Source: Streptomyces griseochromogenes (GTDB taxonomy: Bacteria > Actinomycetota > Actinomycetes > Streptomycetales > Streptomycetaceae). From it: DNA of 64,000 bases. The translations under genes were made by a program, and so were the position numbers. Below are positions 42,201-49,768 of the stretch, one piece after another. The stretch is taken from contig NZ_CP016279.1 in the NCBI RefSeq assembly GCF_001542625.1, positions 10,602,001 through 10,666,000 of the forward strand, in the 5' to 3' direction. A model generated the notes under the pieces. That model saw only the letters and a list, made by a program, of their open reading frames with translations. It was not told where the DNA came from and did not search any database. Within the stretch, counting starts at the first letter, position 1, and each line of letters starts with the position of its first letter.

Positions 42201-43705
42201 AGGTTCCGGCACAGGCGGCTCCCGGTCAGCCGGTGCCCGGCGCGGTGGCGCAGGCCACGCCCGCGACCGGTAGCCCGGCGGTGGCCCAGCCCGCCCAGCC
42301 GCTTCCGGTCGAGTCGGCGACCGGCCAGGTACCGGCGGCGCAGGCCGTCCCGGTCCCGGCGGCCGGGGCTCCCGTGACCACGGTCCCGCAGCAGTGGCCC
42401 GGCGTCGACGACACCTCCGGTGCCGGCGTCGGTGCGCCGCAGACAGCCCCGGCGCCGCAGACACCGCAGCCCGCCCCCGCTGCCCCGCTCCCCGCGGAGC
42501 ACCCCGGTGCCCGGCCGTCGCGGGCGGCCCAGCCCCTGCCCGCCGAGGCCGCGGGGACCGCGGCCGACCCGAACTCCACCCAGGGGCGGGCCATAAGCGT
42601 GCGGACGCTCGGGCAGGGCGTGCCGTTCGCGCGGCAGGCCGCGCAGGTGCAGCAGCCGACGGCGACCCCGCCCCCGCACGCGCCGGGCGGTTCCGGCCGC
42701 CGGCGCAAGCTGGGCACGCCGCCCGACCCGGCCACCCGCCCGGAGCCGCAGCAGGAGCAGGCGGCCCGAACGCATCCGCCGGCCGAACAGCCGCCCGCAC
42801 AGCCCTCCCTGGCGGGGCAGTCCCGGCTCGCCCCGGCCACCGAGGGTGCCGGACGGTCGTACGCCATAGGCGCCCCGGACGCGAACGCGGCCGAGGGACC
42901 CGAACCGCTGGACGGTCCCGGCGGGGCCGTCGAGGTCGCGGACACCCCGCGCCCGCAGCCGCTGGACGACGAGCTGCCCCCGGAGCCGCTGGACAATCCG
43001 CGCCGGCTGCTGGTGTGGCCCGCGCCGGACGTGACGACCCAGCAGGCGCTGAGCGACCGTGGCTACCGGCCCGTGATCGTGCACTCCCGCGAAGAGGTCG
43101 ACGCGCAGATCGCGGCCTTCCCCGCCGCGCTGTTCGTGGACCCGCTGACCGGGCCGATCACCCGTACCGCGCTGCAGTCGCTGCGTCAGGCCGCCGTGGC
43201 CGCGGAGGTGCCGGTCCTTGTCACGGCGGGGCTCGGGCAGGCGACGCGGGAGGCGGCGTACGGCGCCGACCCCGCCGTGCTCCTGAAGGCGCTGGCGCCC
43301 CGCGACAGCGAGCAGCATCCGCCGCGGGTGCTGCTGATCGAGGAGCACGCGGAGATCGCGCTGGCGCTGACCGCGACGCTGGAGCGGCGCGGGATGCAGG
43401 TGGCGCGGGCCGCGAGCGACGACGACGCGGTGACGCTGGCGGGGCAGCTCAGGCCGAACCTCGTGGTGATGGACCTGATGCAGATGCACCGGCGGCAGAA
43501 CGGGTCCACCGGGATCATCGACTGGCTGCGCGCGAACGGTCAGCTCAACCGCACCCCGCTCGTCGTCTACACCGCCGCCGTCGACCAGGCCGATCTGCCG
43601 CGCCTGGCCTCGGGCGAGACGGTGCTGTTCCTCGCGGAGCGGTCCACCAGCAACGAGGTGCAGAGCAGGATCGTGGACCTGCTCGCGCGGATCGGGACCA
43701 ACTAG
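39227..43705 (+). CDS. giant PAS / pseudo-histidine-kinase / double receiver-like protein
   Basis: 1492 residues, GTG start behind GGGAGGAAGG. Order: PAS 1 (~10-130), PAS 2 (~145-265), coiled coil (~270-340, Glu/Gln/Ala-rich), DHp-like segment (~340-410) in which the phosphoacceptor His is Arg351 (GRSLRGPL in place of SHELRTPL), HATPase-like domain (~415-550) without a clear G1 DxGxG, then ~600 residues of Pro/Ala/Gly/Gln/Val-rich disordered linker with seven GRRRR-type basic clusters (582 to ~1160). Two C-terminal receiver-like domains follow: ~1270-1360 keeps Asp1305 and Lys1354 but lacks the acidic pair; ~1367-1490 keeps Glu1372/Glu1373 and Asp1416 but has Ala/Glu where Lys belongs. Probably a scaffold or non-phosphorylating sensor. 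No TM helices. Confidence 0.85.
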   Translation: MSSRPSRGAARLAAILDALPDALVLVNANGTVVNANTIALEAFEAPGTALVGRGLLDLLPQFDSKLIPGSMRRPDHMDPQSRTKPTRMIARRTDGTEFPVEVTSANLENGQQAYDGYGYTGDELLMLVVRDLSGTVDTEAELARSQRQTEMILRAASEGVVGTDTDGHIVLVNPAAAQILGYRAGELGGKELHALVLHSRPDGSPFPYEESPLADTLRSGRKHRVRGQVLWSKGKDKVAVDLTTAPVRDGDQLVGAVMTFTDRRPYDALAEEKAALEKAHAEEQERLSEEHASDLTALRQRHVTELEELREQQQEEVAAGEERYAALAEREKDRYEALAGRHEQLLTLLGRSLRGPLDELRRELAALAADDAGQLWPEANQVLHHLSAGYARITTLIDNVLGYQSLDAGGEDITRTKVMLDAVVAAGVDGAVELIGPGRVQFAVHAPPIEAEVDPQRLATALAHLVADVAGVDATGNAPVSAGGYLDNTVVVAAAQRGEVARIEVRGPYAGGDPVHEPIVRGIVRAHGGVLQTHEVPGMSGSAYVLEVPLGGGAGAVADRVPEAGDASAEGTGSAELTSGGGRRRARRASTDAFLESDVPGESGESGDGGAEAPAPTGRRRRRAADIEAATPTPVAGESAEGTSGASSGTGRRRGRPAESDAGDDAGVAEGAVVTAAEHAAGTAAAGSGLGGTVPPQGVPVPAGRRARHGSGEPQAALPPALPPAGTESAQPAVAEGAQPTGRRRRALAAAAERAAQQEAGARTVFALPPAEADRSPDSADAATGTGTGPAAGTAPGDTPAKATAPGAQVPGQAQAPVAGVPGDDGRHDAAPLDQAEDHTPPQPHPTSAPTGRRRRAVAQPAETAHGTEGAGVQAVAAQATAVPAVPGHPGQPGQVPQAAAGQPAPGSGVPAQGTAGQGVPTAPAPVAAQAQGPGQVALPAGPAGQSGIAPAAGVVAQPDVPVQPGVAAPADAAVPAQGTDGRGTAVPPGRQVPAQAAPGQPVPGAVAQATPATGSPAVAQPAQPLPVESATGQVPAAQAVPVPAAGAPVTTVPQQWPGVDDTSGAGVGAPQTAPAPQTPQPAPAAPLPAEHPGARPSRAAQPLPAEAAGTAADPNSTQGRAISVRTLGQGVPFARQAAQVQQPTATPPPHAPGGSGRRRKLGTPPDPATRPEPQQEQAARTHPPAEQPPAQPSLAGQSRLAPATEGAGRSYAIGAPDANAAEGPEPLDGPGGAVEVADTPRPQPLDDELPPEPLDNPRRLLVWPAPDVTTQQALSDRGYRPVIVHSREEVDAQIAAFPAALFVDPLTGPITRTALQSLRQAAVAAEVPVLVTAGLGQATREAAYGADPAVLLKALAPRDSEQHPPRVLLIEEHAEIALALTATLERRGMQVARAASDDDAVTLAGQLRPNLVVMDLMQMHRRQNGSTGIIDWLRANGQLNRTPLVVYTAAVDQADLPRLASGETVLFLAERSTSNEVQSRIVDLLARIGTN

Positions 43706-43726
43706 CCCGCCCCTTCGGGCGAGGGG

Positions 43727-44311
43727 TCAGCGTGCGACCAGCCGCCGGACCGCCTCCCTGATCGAGGCGCGCAGGCGGTCCCGGTCGGCGTCCTCGGTGC
43801 CCACCACGATGCGGCGCATCTGGGGGACGACGGCGGCCCAGTTGGCCAGGGCGACGAGGAGGAAGAACAGATCGCGGGCCGGGATCGCGTCGGTGATCAC
43901 GCCCCGTTCCTGGCCCTCCCGCAGCGCGTCGATCTTCCTGCGGTAGTGCTCCCGGCGCTCACGCTCGTCGGGCAGTTCGGCGCTCGGGCCGTACTCCAGA
44001 CCCTCCCAGAAGAGCAGGCGGAGGACCTCGGGATGACTGGTGTGGTAGTCGATCACGCGGTCCACCCAGCCCTCGATGTCATCGGGGTCGACGGGGACGG
44101 CGACGGCGATGTCGAGCATCGACTTCTCCAGGACCCGTGCGAACAACTCCGCCTTGTTGCCGTAGTAGGCGTAGATCAGCTGCTTGTTGGCCTTGGCCTC
44201 GCTCGCGATGCGGTCGATGCGGGCGCCCGCGATGCCGTGCCGGGCGAACTCGGCGAGCGCCGCCTCGAAGATACGGGCCTTGGTGGCCTCGGGGTCCCTG
44301 ACTGCTGCCAT
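43727..44311 (-). CDS. TetR family repressor (SCO4008-like)
   Basis: A 194-residue regulator: ATKARIFEAALAEFARHGIAGARIDRIASEAKANKQLIYAYYGNKAELFARVLEKSM is the HTH; the C-terminal domain starts VPVDPDDIEGWVDRVIDYHTSHPEVLRLLFWEGLEYG. It is divergent from an MFS exporter with two AACCAA-type operators between them. I recall that the S. coelicolor pair SCO4008-SCO4007 has this arrangement and that SCO4008 responds to cationic dyes; assignment by memory. Confidence 0.9.
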   Translation of the reverse strand: MAAVRDPEATKARIFEAALAEFARHGIAGARIDRIASEAKANKQLIYAYYGNKAELFARVLEKSMLDIAVAVPVDPDDIEGWVDRVIDYHTSHPEVLRLLFWEGLEYGPSAELPDERERREHYRRKIDALREGQERGVITDAIPARDLFFLLVALANWAAVVPQMRRIVVGTEDADRDRLRASIREAVRRLVAR

Positions 44312-44333
44312 GCGGTCAGGGTACCGCGCAAGT

Positions 44334-44406
44334 AACCAACTATTTGGTTGACAGGGAATTCGACGGAGATGCAGTCTGTTCTCGCATCCAACCAACCAGT
44401 TAGTTG
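44334..44406. promoter_or_regulatory. two TetR operator candidates in the TetR-MFS divergent region
   Basis: Site 1 at 44334-44349, AACCAACTATTTGGTT (7 of 8 base pairs symmetrical); site 2 at 44389-44406, CAACCAACCAGTTAGTTG (imperfect 18-bp palindrome). Each lies near one of the two starts (44311 and 44438), fitting autorepression plus repression of the exporter. Confidence 0.75.
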
Positions 44407-44437
44407 TGAGAGTCGGCCCCAAGGAGTGCTCCCGCTC

Positions 44438-45646
44438 ATGCCGTCAGCGACCACCACCCGCCAGACACCGGACGTCCGGGTCGCCACCCGGGAACGGGCC
44501 GCCGCCTCCGGGTGGCCCTTCCTCCTGCTCATAGCCGTCTGCAGCGCCGTCACGGCCGCCAACATCTACCTCGCGGCCCCGCTGCTCCCCCTGATCGCCC
44601 ACGACTTCGGCACCACGCCCTCGGCCGTGACCTGGATCGCCTCGGTCGCCCAGTTCGGCTACGCGGCCGGTCTGCTCTTCTTCGCCCCGCTCGGCGACCG
44701 CGTCGACCGGCGCCCGCTGGTCGCCCTGCTCTCCCTGGCCACGGCGGCCGCCCTGGCGCTCGGCGCGGCCGCGCCCGGCACCGCCGCCCTCGCGGCCGCC
44801 GTGTTCGTGGCCGCCGCGGCGACCGTGATCCCGCAGCTGCTCGTCCCGCTGGTGGCCGAGCGGGCCCCCGCCCACCATCGCGCCCGCCATGTGGCGACCG
44901 TCATCGCCGGACTGTTCATGGGCATCGTCGCGGCCCGGGTCGTCGGCTCCCTCGCGGGCCAGGCCTTCGGCTGGCGGTGGGTGTTCGCCGGATCCGGACT
45001 GCTGACCCTCGTCCTCGGCCTGGCCACCGCCCGTGCCCTGCCCAAGGAGCACCGGCGCCGTACCGGCCCGCTGTTCGCGGGCCTTGCCGAGCTGCCCGGA
45101 CTCGTCCGCCGTTCACCGGACCTGTGGCGCGCGTGCGTCAGGCAGGCCGGGCTGTTCGGCGCCTGGAGCGCCCTGTGGACCTCGCTGGCCCTGCTGCTGA
45201 CCGGCCCGGCGTACGGTCTGTCCACCGCGACCGCCGGTCTGTTCGGGCTCTTCGGCCTCACGGCCAGCGCGGTGGCCCCGCTCGCGGGCGGCCTGGTGGA
45301 CCGCTTCGGCGCGACGAAGGTCGTACGGTCCGCGTATCTGCTCGCCGCCGTTTCCGTGCTGCTGTTCTGGCTCGGCGGGCAGGTGCTGGCCGCGCTGTTC
45401 GCGGCAGCCATCGCCCTCCACGCCGCCCTGGTCGCCGCCCACGTCGCCAACCAGACGCTGGCCCTGACCACCACCTCGGCCCCGGCCACCGCCAACACCG
45501 CCTATGTCGTGGCCGGCTTCACCGGCGGCGCCCTCGCCTCGACCCTGGCGGGCCTGGCCTTCGGCCACTGGGGCTGGAGCGGGGTCACCGCGGTGGCGGG
45601 AGTGTGGCTGGCGCTGGGGTGGGTGACCACGGCGGCACGGCGCTAG
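44438..45646 (+). CDS. MFS (12-TM, DHA1-like) exporter
   Basis: A 402-residue major facilitator: WPFLLLIAVCSAVTAANIYLAAPLLPLIAHDFGTTPSAVTWIASVAQFGYAAGLLFFAPLGDRVDRRPLVALLSL contains TM1-2 and motif A. Twelve TM helices in two halves. The TetR at 43727 and its operators control it. Predicted drug/dye exporter. ATG 44438 is 11 nt after AAGGAG; an upstream in-frame GTG (44426) overlaps the ribosome site and is less likely. Confidence 0.9.
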   Translation: MPSATTTRQTPDVRVATRERAAASGWPFLLLIAVCSAVTAANIYLAAPLLPLIAHDFGTTPSAVTWIASVAQFGYAAGLLFFAPLGDRVDRRPLVALLSLATAAALALGAAAPGTAALAAAVFVAAAATVIPQLLVPLVAERAPAHHRARHVATVIAGLFMGIVAARVVGSLAGQAFGWRWVFAGSGLLTLVLGLATARALPKEHRRRTGPLFAGLAELPGLVRRSPDLWRACVRQAGLFGAWSALWTSLALLLTGPAYGLSTATAGLFGLFGLTASAVAPLAGGLVDRFGATKVVRSAYLLAAVSVLLFWLGGQVLAALFAAAIALHAALVAAHVANQTLALTTTSAPATANTAYVVAGFTGGALASTLAGLAFGHWGWSGVTAVAGVWLALGWVTTAARR

Positions 45647-45674
45647 ACCGCCGTGGTCACCCGCCGCTCGGCGG

Positions 45675-47330
45675 TCAGATGCTGGTGACGTCCAGCTCGC
45701 CCTCCGCGTACCGCCTGCGCAGCACCTTCTTGTCGAACTTGCCCACGCTGGTCTTCGGGACCGCCTCGACGACCGTCCACCGCTCGGGCAGCTGCCACCT
45801 GGCGATCTTGCCCTCCTCCGCGAGGAAGGCGCGCAGGGTCTCGAAGTCGATGCTCGCGCCGGTCTTGAGGACGACCGTGGCCAGCGGACGCTCGCCCCAC
45901 TTCTCGTCGGGTACGGCGACCACGGCGGCCTCGGCGACATCCGGGTGGGACATCAGCGCGTTCTCCAGCTCGACCGAGGAGATCCACTCGCCGCCGGACT
46001 TGATCACGTCCTTGGCGCGGTCGGTGAGGGTGAGGAAGCCGTCGGGGGAGATGATGCCGACGTCGCCGGTCTTCAGCCAGCCGTCCTGGCTGAACTTGTC
46101 GGCGGGGCGCAGCGGTTCGGCGTCGGGGCCGTTGTAGTAGGCGCCGGCGATCCACGGGCCGCGCACCTCCAGCTCGCCCGCCGACTCGCCGTCCCAGGGC
46201 AGGCGCTCGCCGCCGGGACCGGTGAGGCGGGCCTCGACGCCGGCCGGGAAGCGGCCCTGGGTGAGGCGGTAGGCCAACTCCTCCTCGGTGCCGACCGCGT
46301 GGGCCGGCGGGCGGGCCACCGTGCCGAGCGGGGAGGTCTCCGTCATGCCCCAGGCGTGGCAGACCCGCATGCCGAGCTTGTCGAAGGCCGCCATGAGGGA
46401 GGGCGGACAGGCCGAGCCGCCGATGGTGACCTGGCTCAGGGAGGAGACGTCCCGGGGACGGGCGGTGAGCTCGGCGAGCAGGCCCTGCCAGATGGTGGGG
46501 ACGGCGGCCGCGTGCGTCGGCTTCTCCCGCTCGATCATCTCGGCGAGCGGGGCGGGCTGCAGAAAGCGGTCGGGCATCAGCATGTTGACGCCGGTCATGA
46601 AGGTGGCGTGCGGCAGGCCCCAGGCGTTGACGTGGAACTGGGGGACCACGACCAGCGAGGTGTCCTGGTCCGTCAGGCCCATCGACTGGGTCATGTTCAC
46701 CTGCATGGAGTGCAGGTAGATCGAACGGTGGCTGTACACCACGCCCTTGGGCTCGCCGGTCGTGCCGGAGGTGTAGCACATCGCGGCGGCCTGGCGTTCG
46801 TCCAGCTCGGGCCAGTCGAAGCGCTGCGGACGGCCCGCGATCAGCTCCTCGTACTCGTGCACCCGCGCGGTGGCGCCCGCGAGCGGGGACCGGTCACCGG
46901 GGCCGGAGACGACGATGTGCTCGACCGTCGGCAGCTTGGGCAGCAGCGGGGCGAGCATCGGGATCAGGGAGCCGTTGACGATGATCACGCGGTCGGCGGC
47001 GTGGTTGACGATCCACGCCAACTGCTCGGCCGGCAGGCGCAGGTTGAGCGTGTGCAGCACCGCGCCCATGGACGGGACCGCGAAGTAGGCCTCGACGTGT
47101 TCGGCGTTGTTCCACATCAGCGTGGCGACCCGGTCGTCGCCCCGGATGCCGAGTTCGTCCTTGAGGGCGTTCGCCAGCTGTACCGCGCGCACTCCGGCCT
47201 CGGCGAAGCTGCGCCGCTGCGGCTCGCCCTCACCGGTCCAGGTGGTGATCTGGGACCGGCCGTGTACCAGCACCCCGTGCACGAGGATTCGAGTGACGGT
47301 CAGCGGTACGTCCTGCATGGTGCTCAGCAC
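45675..47330 (-). CDS. long-chain fatty acid-CoA ligase (acyl-CoA synthetase)
   Basis: A 551-residue AMP-forming ligase. P-loop-like motif MCYTSGTTGEPKGVVYSHRS, A5-type GMTETSPLG, DGWLKTGDVG, and the C-terminal catalytic Lys in PKTSVGKFDKKVLRRRY are all present. It activates fatty (or other carboxylic) acids to acyl-CoA. Start GTG 47330 has GGGAGG six nt upstream; the ATG at 47318 is too far from it. A TetR-like palindrome lies 60 bp upstream. Possibly feeds the acyl-CoA degradation genes nearby, but it is a separate transcript. Confidence 0.93.
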   Translation of the reverse strand: MLSTMQDVPLTVTRILVHGVLVHGRSQITTWTGEGEPQRRSFAEAGVRAVQLANALKDELGIRGDDRVATLMWNNAEHVEAYFAVPSMGAVLHTLNLRLPAEQLAWIVNHAADRVIIVNGSLIPMLAPLLPKLPTVEHIVVSGPGDRSPLAGATARVHEYEELIAGRPQRFDWPELDERQAAAMCYTSGTTGEPKGVVYSHRSIYLHSMQVNMTQSMGLTDQDTSLVVVPQFHVNAWGLPHATFMTGVNMLMPDRFLQPAPLAEMIEREKPTHAAAVPTIWQGLLAELTARPRDVSSLSQVTIGGSACPPSLMAAFDKLGMRVCHAWGMTETSPLGTVARPPAHAVGTEEELAYRLTQGRFPAGVEARLTGPGGERLPWDGESAGELEVRGPWIAGAYYNGPDAEPLRPADKFSQDGWLKTGDVGIISPDGFLTLTDRAKDVIKSGGEWISSVELENALMSHPDVAEAAVVAVPDEKWGERPLATVVLKTGASIDFETLRAFLAEEGKIARWQLPERWTVVEAVPKTSVGKFDKKVLRRRYAEGELDVTSI

Positions 47331-47389
47331 GGCGGTCCTCCCGGGCGAGATTGCCTACGCGGTGGTAGAGGTTGCCGCCGATTCTGCTC

Positions 47390-47407
47390 ACATACCGAGC
47401 GGTATGT
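47390..47407. promoter_or_regulatory. palindromic operator upstream of the acyl-CoA synthetase
   Basis: ACATACCG-AG-CGGTATGT, a perfect 8-bp inverted repeat, 60 bp before GTG 47330 and 26 bp from the ECF sigma stop. Shape and position suit a TetR-type fatty-acid regulator; no such regulator is adjacent. Confidence 0.75.
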
Positions 47408-47432
47408 CACTAGGGAGGGGAAAAACCAGGCC

Positions 47433-48026
47433 CTAACGCACGAGTCCAAGCTCGGGGTCCTCGCGCAGCTTCCCCAGGGCCCGTGAGACCGCCGACTTCA
47501 CCGTGCCCACCGAGACGCCGAGCACCTCGGCCGTCTGGGCCTCGCTGAGGTCCTCGTAATACCTGAGGACGACCATCGCGCGCTGCCGCGCGGGGAGCCT
47601 GGCGATCGCCCGCCACATGGCGTCGTGCAGTGCCTGCCGCTCGGCCGTGTCGTCGCCGCCCCGTACGGGCTCCGGCTCGGGCAGCTCGTCGCAGACGAAC
47701 TCGTCCACCCGGCGCTTGCGCCACTGCGAGGTCCGGGTGTTCAGCAGCGCCCGGCGCACATAGCCGTCCAGCGCCCGGTGGTCCTCGATCCGCTCCCAGG
47801 CCACATAGGTCTTGGTGAGGGCGGTCTGCAGCAGGTCCTCGGCATCGCTCGGGTTCGCGGTCAGCGAGCGCGCGGTGCGCAGCAGGACCGGCTGGCGGGC
47901 CCGCACGTACGACGCGAACGACGGGTACGTGGCGTTCCCCCCGTTCGCGCGGATCCGGGAGTGGGGGTGGGCCTGCCGCCCTGGTGCGGCGGCCGCCGAG
48001 GCGCTGGTGCAGACGGGTGTGGTCAT
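47433..48026 (-). CDS. ECF-type RNA polymerase sigma factor (SigE family)
   Basis: A 197-residue ECF sigma factor. After a ~33-residue Ala-rich start: sigma2 (YPSFASYVRARQPVLLRTARSLTANPSDAEDLLQTALTKTYVAWERIEDHRALDGYVRRALLNTRTSQWRKR) and sigma4 (LPARQRAMVVLRYYEDLSEAQTAEVLGVSVGTVKSAVSRALGKLRED). This is the actinobacterial SigE-like ECF group usually lacking an adjacent membrane anti-sigma; none is seen here either. Targets unknown. Confidence 0.9.
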   Translation of the reverse strand: MTTPVCTSASAAAAPGRQAHPHSRIRANGGNATYPSFASYVRARQPVLLRTARSLTANPSDAEDLLQTALTKTYVAWERIEDHRALDGYVRRALLNTRTSQWRKRRVDEFVCDELPEPEPVRGGDDTAERQALHDAMWRAIARLPARQRAMVVLRYYEDLSEAQTAEVLGVSVGTVKSAVSRALGKLREDPELGLVR

Positions 48027-48089
48027 GGCTCCACGCTAGGAGCGGACAGCCCCGCGGCGGATCGGTCCCAGGTCCCGAAGCAGGGTCCC

Positions 48090-48130
48090 CCTCAGGTTGT
48101 AGGGGAGGGGTCCTCTACACCTCCTGAAGG
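48090..48130 (-). terminator. imperfect hairpin between the igr-like operon and the ECF sigma gene
   Basis: CTCAGGTTGTAGGGGAGG pairs imperfectly with CCTCTACACCTCCTGAAG across GGT (about 15 pairs). It lies 44-84 bp after the stop of the thiolase-like gene and 64-104 bp before the sigma start, so it may terminate the operon or hold the sigma promoter. Confidence 0.5.
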
Positions 48131-48173
48131 TGGACCAGGAGGTCACCGCTTCTGCGGGTTCCCCCCTGAGGGC

Positions 48174-49340
48174 TCATCCGTCCACGGTCAGGACCAGCCC
48201 CGACGTCGGCACTCCGGTGCCGGCCGTCACCAGGGTCCGGGCCGCGCCCGGTATCTGGTTCACCGCCGTGCCCCGCAGCTGGCGCACCGCTTCCGCCACC
48301 CCGTTCATCCCGTGCAGATACGCCTCCCCGAGCTGGCCCCCGTGGGTGTTCAGGGGCAGCCGCTCCGCGGCCACGAAGTCCGCCGCCTCCCCCTCGGCGC
48401 AGAACCCGAACTCCTCCAGCTGCATCAGCACGAACGGGGTGAAGTGGTCGTACAGGATCCCCACGTCGATGTCGGACGGGCCCAGTCCCGACGTCCGCCA
48501 CAGCTGACGGGCCACCACGCCCATCTCCGGCAGGCCGGTCAGGTCGTCCCGGTAGAAGCTGGTCATCTGCTCCTGCGCCCGGCCGGAGCCCTGGGCGGCA
48601 GCCGCGATCACAGCCGGCGGCCGCGGCAGGTCCCGGGCCCGCTCCAGGGACGTCACCACCAGGGCCTGCCCGCCGTCGGTCTCCTGGCAGCAGTCGAGGA
48701 GGCGGAGCGGCTCCACGATCCAGCGGGAGGCGGCGTGCTCGGCGAGGGTGATGGGGCGGCCGTGGAAGTAGGCCGCCGGGTTCGTCGCCGCGTGTCTGCG
48801 GTCCACCACGGCCACGTGCCCGAACACCTCGGGGGTCAGCCCATGGGCGTGCAGATACCGCTGGGCCGCCATCGCCACCCAGGAGGCGGGGGTGAGCAGC
48901 CCGAACGGCAGCGCCCAGCCCAGCGCGACGCCCTCCGCCGAGGGCTCGCGGTGCCGCACGCCCGCGCCGAATCTGCGGCCCGAGCGCTCGTTGAAGGCCC
49001 GGTAGCAGACCACCACCTCCGCCAGGCCCGTCGCCACCGCGAGCGCCGCCTGCTGCACGGTCGCGCAGGCCGCCCCGCCGCCGTAGTGGACGCGGGAGAA
49101 GAAGGACAGCTCGCCCATCCCGCAGGCCTGCGCCACGGTGATCTCCGGGCTGGTGTCCATCGTGAACGTGACCAGCCCGTCCACGTCCGCCGGTGTGAGC
49201 CCCGCGTCCGCCAGCGCGGCCCCCACCGCCTCCACCGCCAGCCGCAGTTCGCTGCGCCCGGAGTCCTTGGAGAACTCGGTGGCTCCGATGCCGACGACCG
49301 CCGCCCGGCCGCCCAGGGTGTCGCGGGTGCGCACGCTCAT
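48174..49340 (-). CDS. thiolase-fold lipid-transfer protein (Ltp2-like retro-aldolase)
   Basis: A 388-residue SCP-X/thiolase-superfamily protein: AAVVGIGATEFSKDSGRSELRLAVEAVGAALADAGLTPADVDGLVTFTMD, HYGGGAACATVQQAALAVATGLAEVVVCYRA, DHFTPFVLMQLEEFGFCAEGEAADFV and NTHGGQLGEAYLHGMNGVAEAV. It is similar in size to Ltp2 (386 residues in M. tuberculosis), which cleaves 17-hydroxy-steroid acyl-CoA to release propionyl-CoA with the ChsH2 DUF35 partner. Last gene of a five-gene overlapping operon; overlaps the MaoC gene by 4 bp. Confidence 0.87.
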   Translation of the reverse strand: MSVRTRDTLGGRAAVVGIGATEFSKDSGRSELRLAVEAVGAALADAGLTPADVDGLVTFTMDTSPEITVAQACGMGELSFFSRVHYGGGAACATVQQAALAVATGLAEVVVCYRAFNERSGRRFGAGVRHREPSAEGVALGWALPFGLLTPASWVAMAAQRYLHAHGLTPEVFGHVAVVDRRHAATNPAAYFHGRPITLAEHAASRWIVEPLRLLDCCQETDGGQALVVTSLERARDLPRPPAVIAAAAQGSGRAQEQMTSFYRDDLTGLPEMGVVARQLWRTSGLGPSDIDVGILYDHFTPFVLMQLEEFGFCAEGEAADFVAAERLPLNTHGGQLGEAYLHGMNGVAEAVRQLRGTAVNQIPGAARTLVTAGTGVPTSGLVLTVDG

Positions 49341-49768
49341 GACGCGGCCTCGCCGTCCGGGGCCGGGACGGTGACCGTCACCGTGCCGGTCACATGCCTG
49401 CCTATCGCGTTGGCCCCGACCACGCGCACCGTCGCCGTGTCGCCGTCGACCTCCTCGATCCGGCCCGACAGCACCATCGTGTCCCCCGGATAGTTGGGCG
49501 CCCCCAGCCGGATGGCGACCTTGCGCAGGACCGCCGTCGGGCCGAAGTGGTCCGTGATGTACCTGCCGACCAGCCCGTTGGTCGTCAGGATGTTCATGAA
49601 GACATCGGGGGAGCCCTTCTGCCGGGCCAGCTCCGCGTCGTGGTGCACGTCCTGGTAGTCCCGGGAGGCGATCGCCCCGGCCACGATCAGCGTGCGGGTG
49701 ACCGGGATCTCCAGCGGCGGCAGCTCGGTGCCCGCCACCGGCCTCCCGGCCCGCTTCTCACTCCCCAT
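49337..49768 (-). CDS. MaoC family enoyl-CoA hydratase (ChsH1-like)
   Basis: A 143-residue single hot-dog domain. SRDYQDVHHDAELARQKGSPDVFMNILTTNGLVGRYITDHFG carries the R-hydratase Asp/His pair (D-x-x-x-x-H region, DYQDVHHD). By analogy to Rv3541c it would pair with the MaoC-DUF35 protein in an obligate heteromeric hydratase. Overlaps its neighbours by 11 and 4 bp. Confidence 0.87.
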   Translation of the reverse strand: MGSEKRAGRPVAGTELPPLEIPVTRTLIVAGAIASRDYQDVHHDAELARQKGSPDVFMNILTTNGLVGRYITDHFGPTAVLRKVAIRLGAPNYPGDTMVLSGRIEEVDGDTATVRVVGANAIGRHVTGTVTVTVPAPDGEAAS

